This document shows positions 1 to 8,805 of a stretch of DNA of 64,000 bases, one piece after another. Position numbers and translations under genes: made by a program. Origin of the DNA: DATJBF01 sp035515475 (GTDB taxonomy: Bacteria; Verrucomicrobiota; Verrucomicrobiia; Palsa-1439); the NCBI GenBank assembly GCA_035515475.1, contig DATJBF010000046.1, forward strand, positions 1 to 64,000, in the 5' to 3' direction. Below the pieces are notes generated by a model, which did not search any database, had not been told where the DNA came from, and saw nothing but the letters and a program-made list of their open reading frames with translations. How positions within the stretch are numbered: position 1 is the first letter of the stretch; each line of letters opens with the position of its first letter.

Positions 1-114
1 CTTGTAACGCCATCCGTGCGCCCAGAGCTAATCGAGGTTCTCAAGAATCCTGGGTGGCTTTGGCTCTATCTCATTTCCCGACGTCATCGCTCGGGGTGAA
101 TATCGAAAAATTGA
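1..114. other. Left edge, no gene recognised
   Basis: This short stretch precedes the 3' end of glnS. No open frame with recognisable protein features and no clear hairpin with a T-run is visible. It could contain the tail of a gene that starts outside the window, but nothing supports that. Confidence 0.4.
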
Positions 115-2007
115 TCATTTCCCCTTTTGCTCAATCTTCGCCCATGTATCCTTCAGCGTAATCGTTCTGTTGAACACCAATTTGCGCTGGCTGGGGACTG
201 GTGCCTGAATGTCCGAGTCCGTGTCTAACGAGAAATAGCCGAGGCGTTCGAATTGGTAGCGCAGGTCAGGTCTGGCATCGACCAGATTGGATTCGCATTT
301 GGCGGTCACGACCTCGAGAGAATGCGGGTTGATCGCAGATTTGAAATCGCCGGTAGCATCCGGCTCGGGGACGGTGAAGAGGCGGTCGTAGAGGCGGACT
401 TCGGCATCGATGGCGTGCGCGGCCGAAACCCAGTGGATCGTGCCTTTGATCTTCCGCGAGGAAGTCGGCCCCCCGGTCTTACTGCCCAAATCAGCGGTGC
501 AGCGGAGTTCAGTCACCTTTCCTGTCGCGTCCTTGATGACTTCGTCGCACTTGATGATGTAGGCGTACTTCAACCGGACTTCGCCGCCGGGTTTTAACCT
601 GAAAAATTTCGGTGGCGGCGTTTCCATGAAGTCGTCCTGCTCGATCCAGAGTTCCGGACCGAACGGTATCTTGCGCGCGCCGGCCGACGGATCTTCGGGG
701 TTATTGACCGCGTCGAGTTCTTCGTAGTGGTTCCCCGGCAAATTCGTAATGACAAGCTTGAGCGGACGCAACACGGCGAGCCGGCGCAGGGCGCGTTTGT
801 TGAGGTCCTCGCGGATGGAGTGTTCGAGCACGGCCACGTCGGTAAGCGAGTTGTATTTGGTGATGCCGATGTTGTAGGCGAAGGTCCTGAGGGCCTCCGC
901 AGTGACTCCGCGACGCCGGAGACCGCTGATGGTCGGCATCCGCGGGTCGTCCCAGCCGTGGACGATGCCATCCTTGACGAGTTGCATGAGCTTGCGTTTG
1001 CTCATGATGGTGTAGCCAACGCTGAGCCGGGCGAACTCGAACTGGTGCGGCAACGGACGCGGCAGGTCGAGGTTCTCCAGAATCCAGTCGTAGAGCGGCC
1101 GGTGGACCTCGAACTCCAGCGTGCAGATGCTGTGGGTGATGCCCTCGATGTAATCGCTCAGGCAATGGGCGAAATCGTACATCGGATAAATGCACCATTT
1201 GTTGCCGGTATGATGATGTTCCGAGTGGCGAATACGGTACAACACCGGGTCGCGCATCCAGATGTTGGGCGACGCCATGTCGATCTTCGCTTTCAGCGTC
1301 CGCGCCCCGTCGGGGAACTCGCCGTTCTTCATGCGCACGAACAGGTCGAGGCTCTCCTTGACAGTGCGGTTGCGGAACGGGCTTTCCTTGCCGGGTTTGT
1401 CCGGGGCGCCGCGATAGGCATCCGTGTCCTCGGGCGAGAGATCGCACACGTACGCCTTGCCTTTTTGGATCAACTCGATGGCATATGCGTAAATCTGGTC
1501 GAAGTAGTCGCTGGCATAAAATGCTTCGAGAAGCGTGGGACGGGCGTCTCGGCTGTCCATGTTCTCGGATGCGGACGGGCGAGACGCCCGTCCCACGGTC
1601 GCCGGCAGATAGAAATCCGGTTTCCCGTTGCTGGTGATTGTCTCCGGCGTTTTGCCTTTCGGCTTCAGGCCGAGGCAGTGGTCGGCCCAGCCGGCGATCA
1701 GCCAGTTCACGTCCTCGGTGATCGAGTCCACGTACTCGACGTCTTCCTTGGTCGGGTTGGTGTCGTCCATGCGCAGGTTGCATTGACCATTGAACTCGCG
1801 GGCAATGCCGAAATTCAGGCAGATCGATTTGGCGTGGCCGATGTGGAGATATCCGTTCGGCTCCGGCGGGAAGCGCGTAACGATCTTCTTGTGTTTGCCG
1901 GATTCGAAGTCGGCCTTGACGATGTCGCGAATGAAATCCGACGGCTGAACTGTGGGCTCGTTTGACATATCAAGCATAGGAAAGTGGATTTTCGGCGTTT
2001 TGTCCAT
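115..2007 (-). CDS. glnS: Glutaminyl-tRNA synthetase
   Basis: Cytoplasmic class I aminoacyl-tRNA synthetase that charges tRNA-Gln with glutamine using ATP. The HIGH-type motif is in PPEPNGYLHIGHAKS near residue 50 and the KMSKS-type motif is MSKRK in the middle. Long stretches match the GlnRS family, for example GNKWCIYPMYDF and GWDDPRMPTISGLRRRG. The C-terminal anticodon-binding beta-barrel is complete and ends in VFNRTITLKDTWAKIEQ. At about 630 aa it is longer than the E. coli enzyme (about 550 aa). Part of the extra length is an insertion before YASDYFDQ that includes translated palindromic repeat DNA (1535-1596). The start is uncertain: ATG at 2007 gives the longest form, and the internal ATG at 1968 (MSNEP) is equally plausible. 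Neither has a strong ribosome-binding site. Confidence 0.97.
   Translation of the reverse strand: MDKTPKIHFPMLDMSNEPTVQPSDFIRDIVKADFESGKHKKIVTRFPPEPNGYLHIGHAKSICLNFGIAREFNGQCNLRMDDTNPTKEDVEYVDSITEDVNWLIAGWADHCLGLKPKGKTPETITSNGKPDFYLPATVGRASRPSASENMDSRDARPTLLEAFYASDYFDQIYAYAIELIQKGKAYVCDLSPEDTDAYRGAPDKPGKESPFRNRTVKESLDLFVRMKNGEFPDGARTLKAKIDMASPNIWMRDPVLYRIRHSEHHHTGNKWCIYPMYDFAHCLSDYIEGITHSICTLEFEVHRPLYDWILENLDLPRPLPHQFEFARLSVGYTIMSKRKLMQLVKDGIVHGWDDPRMPTISGLRRRGVTAEALRTFAYNIGITKYNSLTDVAVLEHSIREDLNKRALRRLAVLRPLKLVITNLPGNHYEELDAVNNPEDPSAGARKIPFGPELWIEQDDFMETPPPKFFRLKPGGEVRLKYAYIIKCDEVIKDATGKVTELRCTADLGSKTGGPTSSRKIKGTIHWVSAAHAIDAEVRLYDRLFTVPEPDATGDFKSAINPHSLEVVTAKCESNLVDARPDLRYQFERLGYFSLDTDSDIQAPVPSQRKLVFNRTITLKDTWAKIEQKGK
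1535..1596. repeat. Palindromic repeat inside glnS
   Basis: A perfect 17-bp inverted repeat has arms 1535-1551 and 1580-1596, beginning gtgggacgggcg. The right arm also forms a nested 9-bp hairpin at 1573-1593. It is translated in frame inside glnS as residues reading roughly VGRASRPSA to SRDARPT, a low-complexity stretch with no counterpart in the E. coli enzyme as I recall it. It looks like a mobile intergenic palindrome that inserted into a tolerant surface loop. Confidence 0.8.
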
Positions 2008-2063
2008 AGCGGCTGTTGGTAAGGAGCGACCCCGCCTGGACCGGGGCGATTTGCGACTGCACC

Positions 2064-2088
2064 GGACGGACGGCCCGGCGGTCCGTCC
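2064..2088. repeat. Short palindrome upstream of glnS
   Basis: The 8-bp inverted repeat ggacggac / gtccgtcc has a 9-nt loop and lies between glnS and the next gene. Its base composition resembles the palindrome inside glnS, so it may be a degraded relative. It has no T-run and is not an obvious terminator. Confidence 0.5.
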
Positions 2089-2161
2089 CTACCGAAGACA
2101 CAGCGAGCGTCAGAACGCTCTCGCGCTCCGACGCTCCACGCCCCAACGCTCTGGCGGGTAG

Positions 2162-2482
2162 TTACGCCGTCGTCAATTCGTTGACGAGCTTCTCGCGAGA
2201 CGATTGATCGGCGTACCGGTTGGGATCGGCCAGTCCCGAGTCGATCCGATGTTTGCGGGTAGCGTAGTTGCCGCGTTCGTCCGTCAGAATCTGCCACGGA
2301 TCGGCAGCATCCTGTTTCGCGGCAGCGATCTTCTCGTTCAATTCCGCGTTGATCATGCTGGCGTGCGAGCCGAACTCGCTGGGGAAAACCGGCGCCTTGC
2401 CTTTGCCCTCTTTCTTTTCTTCTTTCGCTTTGGGTCGGGCGTGGGTGACGCCTGCTTTGGGTGCTGCGGTCGATGTCGCCAT
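2162..2482 (-). CDS. Hypothetical protein, 106 aa
   Basis: No family recognised. The N-terminal 40 residues are rich in Ala, Lys and Glu (KAKEEKKEGKGKAP). The remainder is a compact polar segment with PWQILTDERGNYATRKHRID and ends in REKLVNELTTA. It has no signal peptide or membrane segment. It lies between nrdJ and glnS in the same orientation, separated from both by repeat-containing DNA, so it is probably its own unit. Coding status rests on the ordered C-terminal half and on the absence of a better frame. Confidence 0.6.
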   Translation of the reverse strand: MATSTAAPKAGVTHARPKAKEEKKEGKGKAPVFPSEFGSHASMINAELNEKIAAAKQDAADPWQILTDERGNYATRKHRIDSGLADPNRYADQSSREKLVNELTTA

Positions 2483-2763
2483 AAGTCAAACTCCTGTTGA
2501 GAGCGGTGACTGTAGTCGGCACGCAGGACGGCGTCAAGCCTTGTAGCCGCGAATTTCGCCCCGAAGTTTTCGGGGGCGAGGTCGCGGAGAAAAGAATGGT
2601 GGCCTCGAGCGCATTCGAACGCCAACGCCACACTTGGCAGTACTGTAGTTGCGGCGAGAGCCGCGGACGAAACCGAAGCTCACGCTTCGGCCACAGATAA
2701 CCCCGGCCGCACCCGCGGCGCCTTCCGAACGGATGGACAGGCGAGACGCCAATTCTACTGAAA

Positions 2764-2791
2764 CAAAAAGCCCTGAGTTTCCTCAGGGCTT
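2764..2791 (-). terminator. Intrinsic terminator after nrdJ
   Basis: On the minus strand a 10-bp perfect stem (AAGCCCTGAG / CTCAGGGCTT) with a GAAA loop runs into TTTTTG. It begins about 30 bp past the nrdJ stop codon. This is a textbook rho-independent terminator for nrdJ. Confidence 0.9.
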
Positions 2792-2821
2792 CCTGCACGG
2801 CGGGGTGCTCGCCGGGAAGGG

Positions 2822-5800
2822 CTAGGAGCATCCCATGGAATTGCCACAGTTGAGGCACTTGTAGCAGGAACCGTTGCGGACCGTGATGGCGCCGCAAACG
2901 TCGCATGTGGGTGCGTCCTGCATGAAGTGCTCGAGCGTCTTGCTGAGCTGTTGCACCGGGGTCACGGCCCCGCTGCGCGGAACGGGACGCGCCGGGACCT
3001 CGCCCGTCTGCGCCAGTTCCTGCACCGGCCGATTCACCGCCTGTTTTTCCTGTTCGGCGACTTCCTTGAGCGGCAGTTCGCTCTGGCCGGCGTTGGGCGC
3101 GTTGGATTCTCGGTAGCCAGGAATGAACTGGCAGCCGAGCCAGCGGAACAGGTAATCGCAGATCGATTTGGCCATCGGGACGTCGGGGTTCTTCGTGAAC
3201 CCGCTCGGCTCGAAGCGTTGGTGGGCGAATTTGTTGACCAGCGTCTCCAGCGGGACGCCATACTGAAACGCGAGACTGACGAGTGTGCCGATGGTGTCCA
3301 TCAACCCGCCGATGGTCGAACCTTCCTTGGCCATGGTGATGAACAGTTCGCCCGGCGACCCGTCCTCGTACAGACCGACGGTGATGTAGCCTTCGTGGCC
3401 CGCAATATCGAACTTGTGCGTGATGGCCTGCCGCGTGTCGGGCAATCGATGGCGCACCGGTGTCCGGGCCTTGGCCCGAAACGACTTGATCTCCCCTTCG
3501 AGTTCGCGAATGCGATTCTTGAGATCGTCGATCTCTTTGCGGGCGGTTTCAATTTCGGCTTTGCCCGACGCGCCTGATGTTTTCGACGTGCTGAGCGGCT
3601 GGCTGCGTTTCGAGCCGTCGCGATAAATGGCCACGGCTTTCAGGCCGAGCCGCCAGCCTTCAAGATAGCTCTGCATGATGTCGTCGACGGTGGATTCCTG
3701 CGGCATGTTGACCGTCTTGGAAATCGCGCCGCTCAGGAACGGCTGGGCCGCCGCCATCATCTTCAGGTGCGCCATGTGATGGATGCTGCGTTTGCCCCTG
3801 GCAGGCTTGAACGCGCAGTCGAACACCGCCAGATGTTTCTCCTGCAAATGCGGCGCGCCCTCGATGGTATCGTGCTCGTCGATGAACTTCACGACATCGG
3901 CGATTTGCTGCTCGCTGTAACCGAGCCTTTTCAGCGCCATCGGCACTGTGCGATTGACGATCTTCAGCGTGCCGCCGCCCGCCAGCAGCTTGTATTTGAC
4001 GAGCGCGATGTCGGGCTCGACGCCCGTCGTATCGCAATCCATCATGAACGCGATCGTGCCCGTCGGCGCCAGCACGGTGACCTGCGAGTTGCGATAGCCG
4101 AACCGTCGACCCAACTCGACCGCTTCATCACCGCACCGCTGCGCCGCTCCCCGCAGGGAATCGGGGCAACTGGGGTGAATCCGTTTCACGGCGTCGCGGT
4201 GCATCTCCAGCACCTGCAGCATCGGCTCGCGATTCTGCGCGAAGCCGTCGAACGGACCGAGTTTCTCGGCAATGCGTGCCGACTGTGTGTACGCGTGCAG
4301 GTGGATGATCGCCGTGATCGCACCGGCCAACGCCCGGCCTTCGTCGCTGTCGTAAGGCAGGCCCACCGCCATGATGAGCGAACCGAGATTGGCGTAACCG
4401 AGTCCGAGCGGGCGGAAGAGATGGCTGTTGAGCGCGATTTTCTCGGTTGGATAACTCGCGTTATCGACGATGATCTCTTGTGCCGTAATGAAAACCTCGA
4501 CGGCCGCCTTGAATCGTTCCACGTCGAACGAGCCGTCCTCGCGCAGGAACTTCATGAGATTGAGCGAGGCGAGATTGCACGCGCTGTTGTCGAGGAACAT
4601 GTATTCGCTGCACGGGTTGGAGGAATTGATGGGCCCGGTCGCCTTGCAGGTATGCCAGCGCTGGATCGTGTCCTCGTATTGCACGCCGGGATCGCCGCAG
4701 ATCCACGTGCCCTCGGCGATGCCGCGCATCAGCTCCCGCGCTTTGTAGGTTGGCCCGGGTTGGTCCGGGTTGGTGACCCGGTGCGTCGTCCAATCCTTGT
4801 CGTCGAGCACCGCATGCATGAACTCGTCGGTCACGCGCACGCTGAGGTTTTCGTTCTGGAAACAAATCGAGCCGTACGCGTCGCCGTTGAAATCGCCGTC
4901 GTAGCCTTCCTCGATCAGTGCCCAGGCTTTCTTCTCCTCTCTTGCCTTGGCTTCGATGAACTCCTTGATGTCGGGATGCCACACCTTGAGCGTGTTCATC
5001 TTCGCCGCGCGCCGCGTCTTGCCGCCCGATTTCACGACGCTGGCGATCGCGTCATAGACTTTCAGGAACGACAGCGGACCGCTGGGGCGACCGCCGCCCG
5101 AGAGCTTTTCCCGTTCGCTGCGCAACGACGACAGATCCGTGCCCGTGCCGCTGCCGTACTTGAACAGCATCGCTTCGCTGCGGGCCAGTTCCATGATGTC
5201 TTCCATCGTGTCGCCGACGGATTGAATGAAGCAGGCCGAGCATTGAGGATACTCGTATTGCGACGGCGCGCGTTTCACCGTCTGGCTGGCGCGGTCGAAA
5301 TAGAAATTGCCCGTGCTGCCGTGTCGGCCCACTCCGTACTCGTGGTACAGACCGCAGTTGAACCACACGGGTGAGTTGAAGGAACCGTATTGATTGAGAC
5401 ACAGCCAGGTCAACTCGTCATAAAAGGTCTCGGCGTCCTTGTCGCTGGCAAAATAGCCGTCCCGCCGGCCCCAATCGGCAATCGTGCGGGTAACGCGGTG
5501 AATGAGTTGACGTGCGCTGCTCTCGCGTTGGGCGGTCCCGTTCTCGCCATAGAAATACTTCGACACCACGACCTTGGTGGCGAGAACGGACCAGGCCTTC
5601 GGGACCTCGACGTTCTCCTGTTTGAAAATTACATTGCCAGCGTCGTCGGTTATTTCGGCGGTGCGCCGGTCCCATTCGATTTCGTCGAACGGGTTTCCGT
5701 CGCGACGACTGAACACACGGGCAACAGTCAGGCCACGCTGCTTCGATTCTGCGCCCTGGGCACTCCGCTCGGTCGGTCCGCCACGCCGGGCACGTTTGGC

Positions 5801-5899
5801 GGGCTCGGCAGGTCCTGCCGAATCGGCGTCAGAAGCCTTGCGGGCCGATTTCGCCTTGCCGGCGGTGAGTTCCCCCGCTCCTTGCTTCAAATTGATCAT
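2822..5899 (-). CDS. nrdJ: Class II (B12-dependent) ribonucleotide reductase
   Basis: Reduces ribonucleotides to deoxyribonucleotides using adenosylcobalamin, in the cytoplasm and independently of oxygen. The 1025-aa product has the NrdJ hallmarks: the CSACFIQSVGDTMEDI region, FKYGSGTGTDLSSLRS, the NPCSEYMFLDNSACNLASLNL active-site loop and LAPTGTIAFMMDCDTTGVEPD. It ends in a Cys-rich zinc-ribbon tail (CDVCG, CYKCLNCGNSMGCS). The ATG at 5899 (MINLKQGAG) is chosen over an in-frame upstream ATG because AGGAGG lies six bases before it. A terminator follows the stop codon. A candidate NrdR box lies about 95-110 bp upstream of the start. Confidence 0.97.
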   Translation of the reverse strand: MINLKQGAGELTAGKAKSARKASDADSAGPAEPAKRARRGGPTERSAQGAESKQRGLTVARVFSRRDGNPFDEIEWDRRTAEITDDAGNVIFKQENVEVPKAWSVLATKVVVSKYFYGENGTAQRESSARQLIHRVTRTIADWGRRDGYFASDKDAETFYDELTWLCLNQYGSFNSPVWFNCGLYHEYGVGRHGSTGNFYFDRASQTVKRAPSQYEYPQCSACFIQSVGDTMEDIMELARSEAMLFKYGSGTGTDLSSLRSEREKLSGGGRPSGPLSFLKVYDAIASVVKSGGKTRRAAKMNTLKVWHPDIKEFIEAKAREEKKAWALIEEGYDGDFNGDAYGSICFQNENLSVRVTDEFMHAVLDDKDWTTHRVTNPDQPGPTYKARELMRGIAEGTWICGDPGVQYEDTIQRWHTCKATGPINSSNPCSEYMFLDNSACNLASLNLMKFLREDGSFDVERFKAAVEVFITAQEIIVDNASYPTEKIALNSHLFRPLGLGYANLGSLIMAVGLPYDSDEGRALAGAITAIIHLHAYTQSARIAEKLGPFDGFAQNREPMLQVLEMHRDAVKRIHPSCPDSLRGAAQRCGDEAVELGRRFGYRNSQVTVLAPTGTIAFMMDCDTTGVEPDIALVKYKLLAGGGTLKIVNRTVPMALKRLGYSEQQIADVVKFIDEHDTIEGAPHLQEKHLAVFDCAFKPARGKRSIHHMAHLKMMAAAQPFLSGAISKTVNMPQESTVDDIMQSYLEGWRLGLKAVAIYRDGSKRSQPLSTSKTSGASGKAEIETARKEIDDLKNRIRELEGEIKSFRAKARTPVRHRLPDTRQAITHKFDIAGHEGYITVGLYEDGSPGELFITMAKEGSTIGGLMDTIGTLVSLAFQYGVPLETLVNKFAHQRFEPSGFTKNPDVPMAKSICDYLFRWLGCQFIPGYRESNAPNAGQSELPLKEVAEQEKQAVNRPVQELAQTGEVPARPVPRSGAVTPVQQLSKTLEHFMQDAPTCDVCGAITVRNGSCYKCLNCGNSMGCS

Positions 5900-5905
5900 C
5901 CTACC

Positions 5906-5911
5906 CCTCCT
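5906..5911 (-). promoter_or_regulatory. Ribosome-binding site of nrdJ
   Basis: On the minus strand, AGGAGG is followed by six bases and then the ATG at 5899. This decides the nrdJ start against the longer in-frame ATG at 5965. Confidence 0.8.
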
Positions 5912-5992
5912 CAAAGCCACAAAATTGTAGGTCCGCGGTGGTTCAACGTCTGGGTTGGATACCACCGCTAATAGTGAAGGCCCAACTATATG

Positions 5993-6008
5993 ACGCTATA
6001 TGTTGTAT
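5993..6008 (-). promoter_or_regulatory. Candidate NrdR box upstream of nrdJ
   Basis: The plus-strand 16-mer acgctatatgttgtat matches the NrdR-box consensus acaCwAtATaTwGtgt at 13 of 16 positions, counted by eye. It lies in the nrdJ leader, where the deoxynucleotide-sensing repressor NrdR would act. NrdR normally binds paired boxes. A second, weaker CTATATG lies about 10 bases away, so the call is tentative. Confidence 0.45.
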
Positions 6009-6059
6009 CTTCAAGTCAAAATTACACCCCGTCGCGTTTTTTTTCAAATGCCGAGAATT

Positions 6060-7478
6060 TTACTGGGCTGGAACGAACTTCCGTCGCTCGCGCTGACGAC
6101 ATTCCAAGACGATGGGACAGCCTCTGAACCCCCAAGCGGCGCGGATTTTGTCGATGAGGAATCGCTGGTAGTGTGGCGTCAGACAACCCGCGTGGTTGAC
6201 GAACAACCGGAACGTGGGTGGTTGGGAAGCCCGTTGAAGTGCGTAGTAAATCTTGAAGCGTTTGCCCCCGACAAACGGCGGCGGATACGAATCGAGCGCG
6301 CGCGCCAACAGTTTGTTCAGCTGCGGCGTTTCCACGCGGCGCATCAACTCGCGTTCGACCGCCGCAATGTGATCGAACAATTTGTCCAGGTTCTCACCCG
6401 TCCTGGCCGATGCGAACAACACGGGCGCCCAGTCGAGAAAGAACAATTCGCGCTGCAGCGCCGCCGCGTACTCTTCGCGAAACGTCTTCCGGGCCGGCTT
6501 GTGCTGCTTCCTTCCGCGCTCTTCGCTCTTCGTCCTTTGTTCTTCCTCCGCCGCGAGATCCCATTTGTTGACGAGCACCACGCATCCCCGGCCGGCTTCG
6601 GCGATCTGCCCGGCAATTTTCTTGTCCTGCTTCGTCACGCCGGCGCCGGCGTCCAGCACGAGCACGGCGATGTCGCACTCCCGAATGCTGCGTTCGGCGC
6701 GCATCAAACCGAACTGATCAACCGACGTCTTGATCTTTCTCCGGTGCCGCAGTCCCGCCGTGTCGACCAGCAGATAGGGTTTCTCATTCAACGTGAACGG
6801 CACGTCGACGGAGTCACGCGTGGTACCGGGAATGTCGCTGACAATGGTTCGTTCGCTTTGGAGAATCGCATTGATCAATGACGATTTGCCGACGTTGGGA
6901 CGGCCGACAATCGCGATCCGCGTCGGTCGGGCGGAATCCCGAGCCCCGCCCGTCGGAAACTCCTTCGTCGCCGCGTCCAGCAATTCGGCCACGCCGGTGC
7001 CGTGCGCCGCCGCGATCGAGAACAGCTGGTGGAAACCGAGTTCGGCAAATTCCGCGGCCCCACGGGCTCGGCGGTCGTTGTCTGCTTTGTTGACTGCCAA
7101 AAAAATCGGTTTCCCGCTGGAGCGAAGTTTGCGCGCAATTTCGAGATCGAGCGGCACGACGCCTTCCGTCACGTCCACCACCATGACGATCACCGCGGCC
7201 GCCTCGATCGCGATGTCCGCTTGGCGCCGGGCCGCAGCGGCCAGGGCATTCCGCGTCTTCTCGTCGTCGAGAAAGGCGATGCCACCCGTATCCATGACCT
7301 CAAACCGCTTGTCCCGCCACGTCGCCGTGGTGCTGACGCGGTCGCGCGTCACACCGGGTTCTTCGTGGACGATGGCGATGCGGCGCCCCGCGATGCGGTT
7401 GAACAGCGTGCTCTTGCCGACGTTCGGGCGGCCGACGATGGCCAAGACGGCATTGGGGTGTTGAAGTGCTGGAGTCAT
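6060..7478 (-). CDS. der: Ribosome-associated GTPase Der (EngA)
   Basis: Tandem-GTPase factor for 50S ribosome assembly, about 472 aa. G domain 1 starts with AIVGRPNVGKSTLFNR, followed by DTGGI and NKAD. G domain 2 has IAIVGRPNVGKSSLINA, DTAG and NKWD. The C-terminal KH-like domain ends YQRFLIDKIRAAWGFRGCPI. Between NKWD and the next strand, a basic run (EEEQRTKSEERGRKQHKPARKT) looks like a lineage-specific insertion. The start is placed at ATG 7478 (MTPALQHPN). The longer frame from 7523 reads through repeat-like DNA (MLESWVYKT). Confidence 0.95.
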   Translation of the reverse strand: MTPALQHPNAVLAIVGRPNVGKSTLFNRIAGRRIAIVHEEPGVTRDRVSTTATWRDKRFEVMDTGGIAFLDDEKTRNALAAAARRQADIAIEAAAVIVMVVDVTEGVVPLDLEIARKLRSSGKPIFLAVNKADNDRRARGAAEFAELGFHQLFSIAAAHGTGVAELLDAATKEFPTGGARDSARPTRIAIVGRPNVGKSSLINAILQSERTIVSDIPGTTRDSVDVPFTLNEKPYLLVDTAGLRHRRKIKTSVDQFGLMRAERSIRECDIAVLVLDAGAGVTKQDKKIAGQIAEAGRGCVVLVNKWDLAAEEEQRTKSEERGRKQHKPARKTFREEYAAALQRELFFLDWAPVLFASARTGENLDKLFDHIAAVERELMRRVETPQLNKLLARALDSYPPPFVGGKRFKIYYALQRASQPPTFRLFVNHAGCLTPHYQRFLIDKIRAAWGFRGCPIVLECRQRERRKFVPAQ

Positions 7479-7513
7479 GGAGTACTGGTTGCATTCGGTC
7501 TTATACACCCAAG

Positions 7514-7537
7514 ACTCCAACACTCCAACACTCCAAA
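7514..7537. repeat. Tandem 8-bp repeat actccaac x3
   Basis: Three head-to-tail copies (actccaac, actccaac, actccaaa) lie between the divergent der and rsmB genes. Related inverted words (ggagtcatggagt, gtgttgaagtgctgg) occur about 50 bp away in the der 5' end. It looks like an intergenic low-complexity repeat that has spread into the der N-terminus. Confidence 0.6.
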
Positions 7538-7566
7538 TCCCCGCGTGGTTGTGCTAGCGTGACGCC

Positions 7567-8805
7567 GTGAACGCCCGTGACGTTGCTCTCGCCCTGCTCG
7601 ACCGCTGGCAACGCACGCGCCGGCTCGCCGATGAGTTGCTGGAAGAACAACTCAACCGGGAGAACCTTTCGTCGGCCGACCGCGCGTTGACGACCGAGTT
7701 GTTTTACGGTTGCCTGCGGCAGAAGCGCGCGCTGGAGTTCTTCATCGGACTGTACGCCGCGAAAACGCCACGCCCACTCGTGGCGAACATCCTCAAGCTC
7801 GGTCTCTACCAACTCGCGGTCATGCACACCCCGCCGCACGCGGCGGTGAACGAGGCCGTCGATCTGGCGACCCGCCGCGCGAGCGCCGCGGAGGCGAGGT
7901 TCGTCAACGCGGTGCTTCGCAAGGCCGCAGCAGCCGACCTTGGGGCGGCGCTGGAGAAAGCCGAGTCGTGGATTCGGGTGTCGCATCCACGCTGGTTGTG
8001 GGAACGGTGGCGGGAACGTTGGGGGGAACGGGACGCGACCGGGTTGTGCGAGTGGAACAATCGACCGCCGCCGGTGTATCTCCGGGTGAACTCGCTGAAG
8101 ACGACGACGAAACCCGGCGAGGTCGATGCCGAGCCGACGAGTCATCCGTTATGCTGGCGCGTGCTCGACCCGGCCGGGTTGTTCGCGACGCAGGCCTGGG
8201 CGAACGGCGAGTTCTACGTGCAGGACCCGTCCACGTTGATCGCTGTGGACGTGCTCGATCCGCAGCCGGGCCAATCGGTGTTGGACCTGTGCGCGGCCCC
8301 GGGCGGCAAGACGACGTACATCGCCCAGAAGATGCAGAACCGCGGGAAGATTATCGCTTCGGATTCTTCCCGGGCGCGGCTCGGGCTGGTGACGGAAAAT
8401 TGTGAGCGGCTCGGCGTCGCAATCGTGACGACGTTCGTGGGCGACGGGACGCGCCTCGACCGCTGTCTGCGGGACGAACGGTTTGACCGCGTGCTGGTGG
8501 ACGCGCCGTGTTCCAACACGGGCGTGATGCGGCGTCGCCCCGATTTACGATGGCGGATCGAGGAGAAAGAGATCACGCGGCTGGCCAGGCTTCAATTGAA
8601 GCTGCTCGAACGGGCGGCGGAGTTTGCCAGGCCGGGCGGGGTGCTGGCGTACAGCACGTGCAGTCTGGAACCGGAAGAGAACGAACGCGTCGTCGAGCAA
8701 TTCCTCGGTAGCCACGCCGAAGTCCGGCTCGAAACGACGCGTTCGTTGTTTCCGCCGCGCGACGGGTGCGATGGCGCATTCGTCGCGCGGCTCGTCAAAC
8801 ATTAG
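7567..8805 (+). CDS. rsmB: 16S rRNA (cytosine-C5) methyltransferase RsmB
   Basis: S-adenosylmethionine-dependent methyltransferase for a 16S rRNA cytosine, 412 aa. Residues 1-130 are a NusB-like RNA-binding domain (ALALLDRWQ, LTTELFYGCLRQKRALEFFI). The C-terminal catalytic domain carries VLDLCAAPGGKTTYIAQ (SAM site), DAPCSNTGVMRRRPDLRW (PC motif) and the second catalytic cysteine in YSTCSLEPEEN. It starts at GTG 7567 with no clear ribosome-binding site. Its last 4 bp overlap the convergent gene ending at 8802. It is transcribed divergently from der. Confidence 0.95.
   Translation: MNARDVALALLDRWQRTRRLADELLEEQLNRENLSSADRALTTELFYGCLRQKRALEFFIGLYAAKTPRPLVANILKLGLYQLAVMHTPPHAAVNEAVDLATRRASAAEARFVNAVLRKAAAADLGAALEKAESWIRVSHPRWLWERWRERWGERDATGLCEWNNRPPPVYLRVNSLKTTTKPGEVDAEPTSHPLCWRVLDPAGLFATQAWANGEFYVQDPSTLIAVDVLDPQPGQSVLDLCAAPGGKTTYIAQKMQNRGKIIASDSSRARLGLVTENCERLGVAIVTTFVGDGTRLDRCLRDERFDRVLVDAPCSNTGVMRRRPDLRWRIEEKEITRLARLQLKLLERAAEFARPGGVLAYSTCSLEPEENERVVEQFLGSHAEVRLETTRSLFPPRDGCDGAFVARLVKH

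Noticed and set aside
3767..5374. Long opposite-strand open frames over nrdJ (and over glnS, the RND pumps, GH28 and the Ehr genes)
   Set aside because: They are antisense to strongly recognisable proteins, have no family motifs, and are rich in Arg/Gly/Pro as expected from high-GC shadow frames.
5900..6059. Cobalamin riboswitch before the B12-dependent nrdJ
   Set aside because: The leader is too short and shows no B12-box-like sequence or long structured region.
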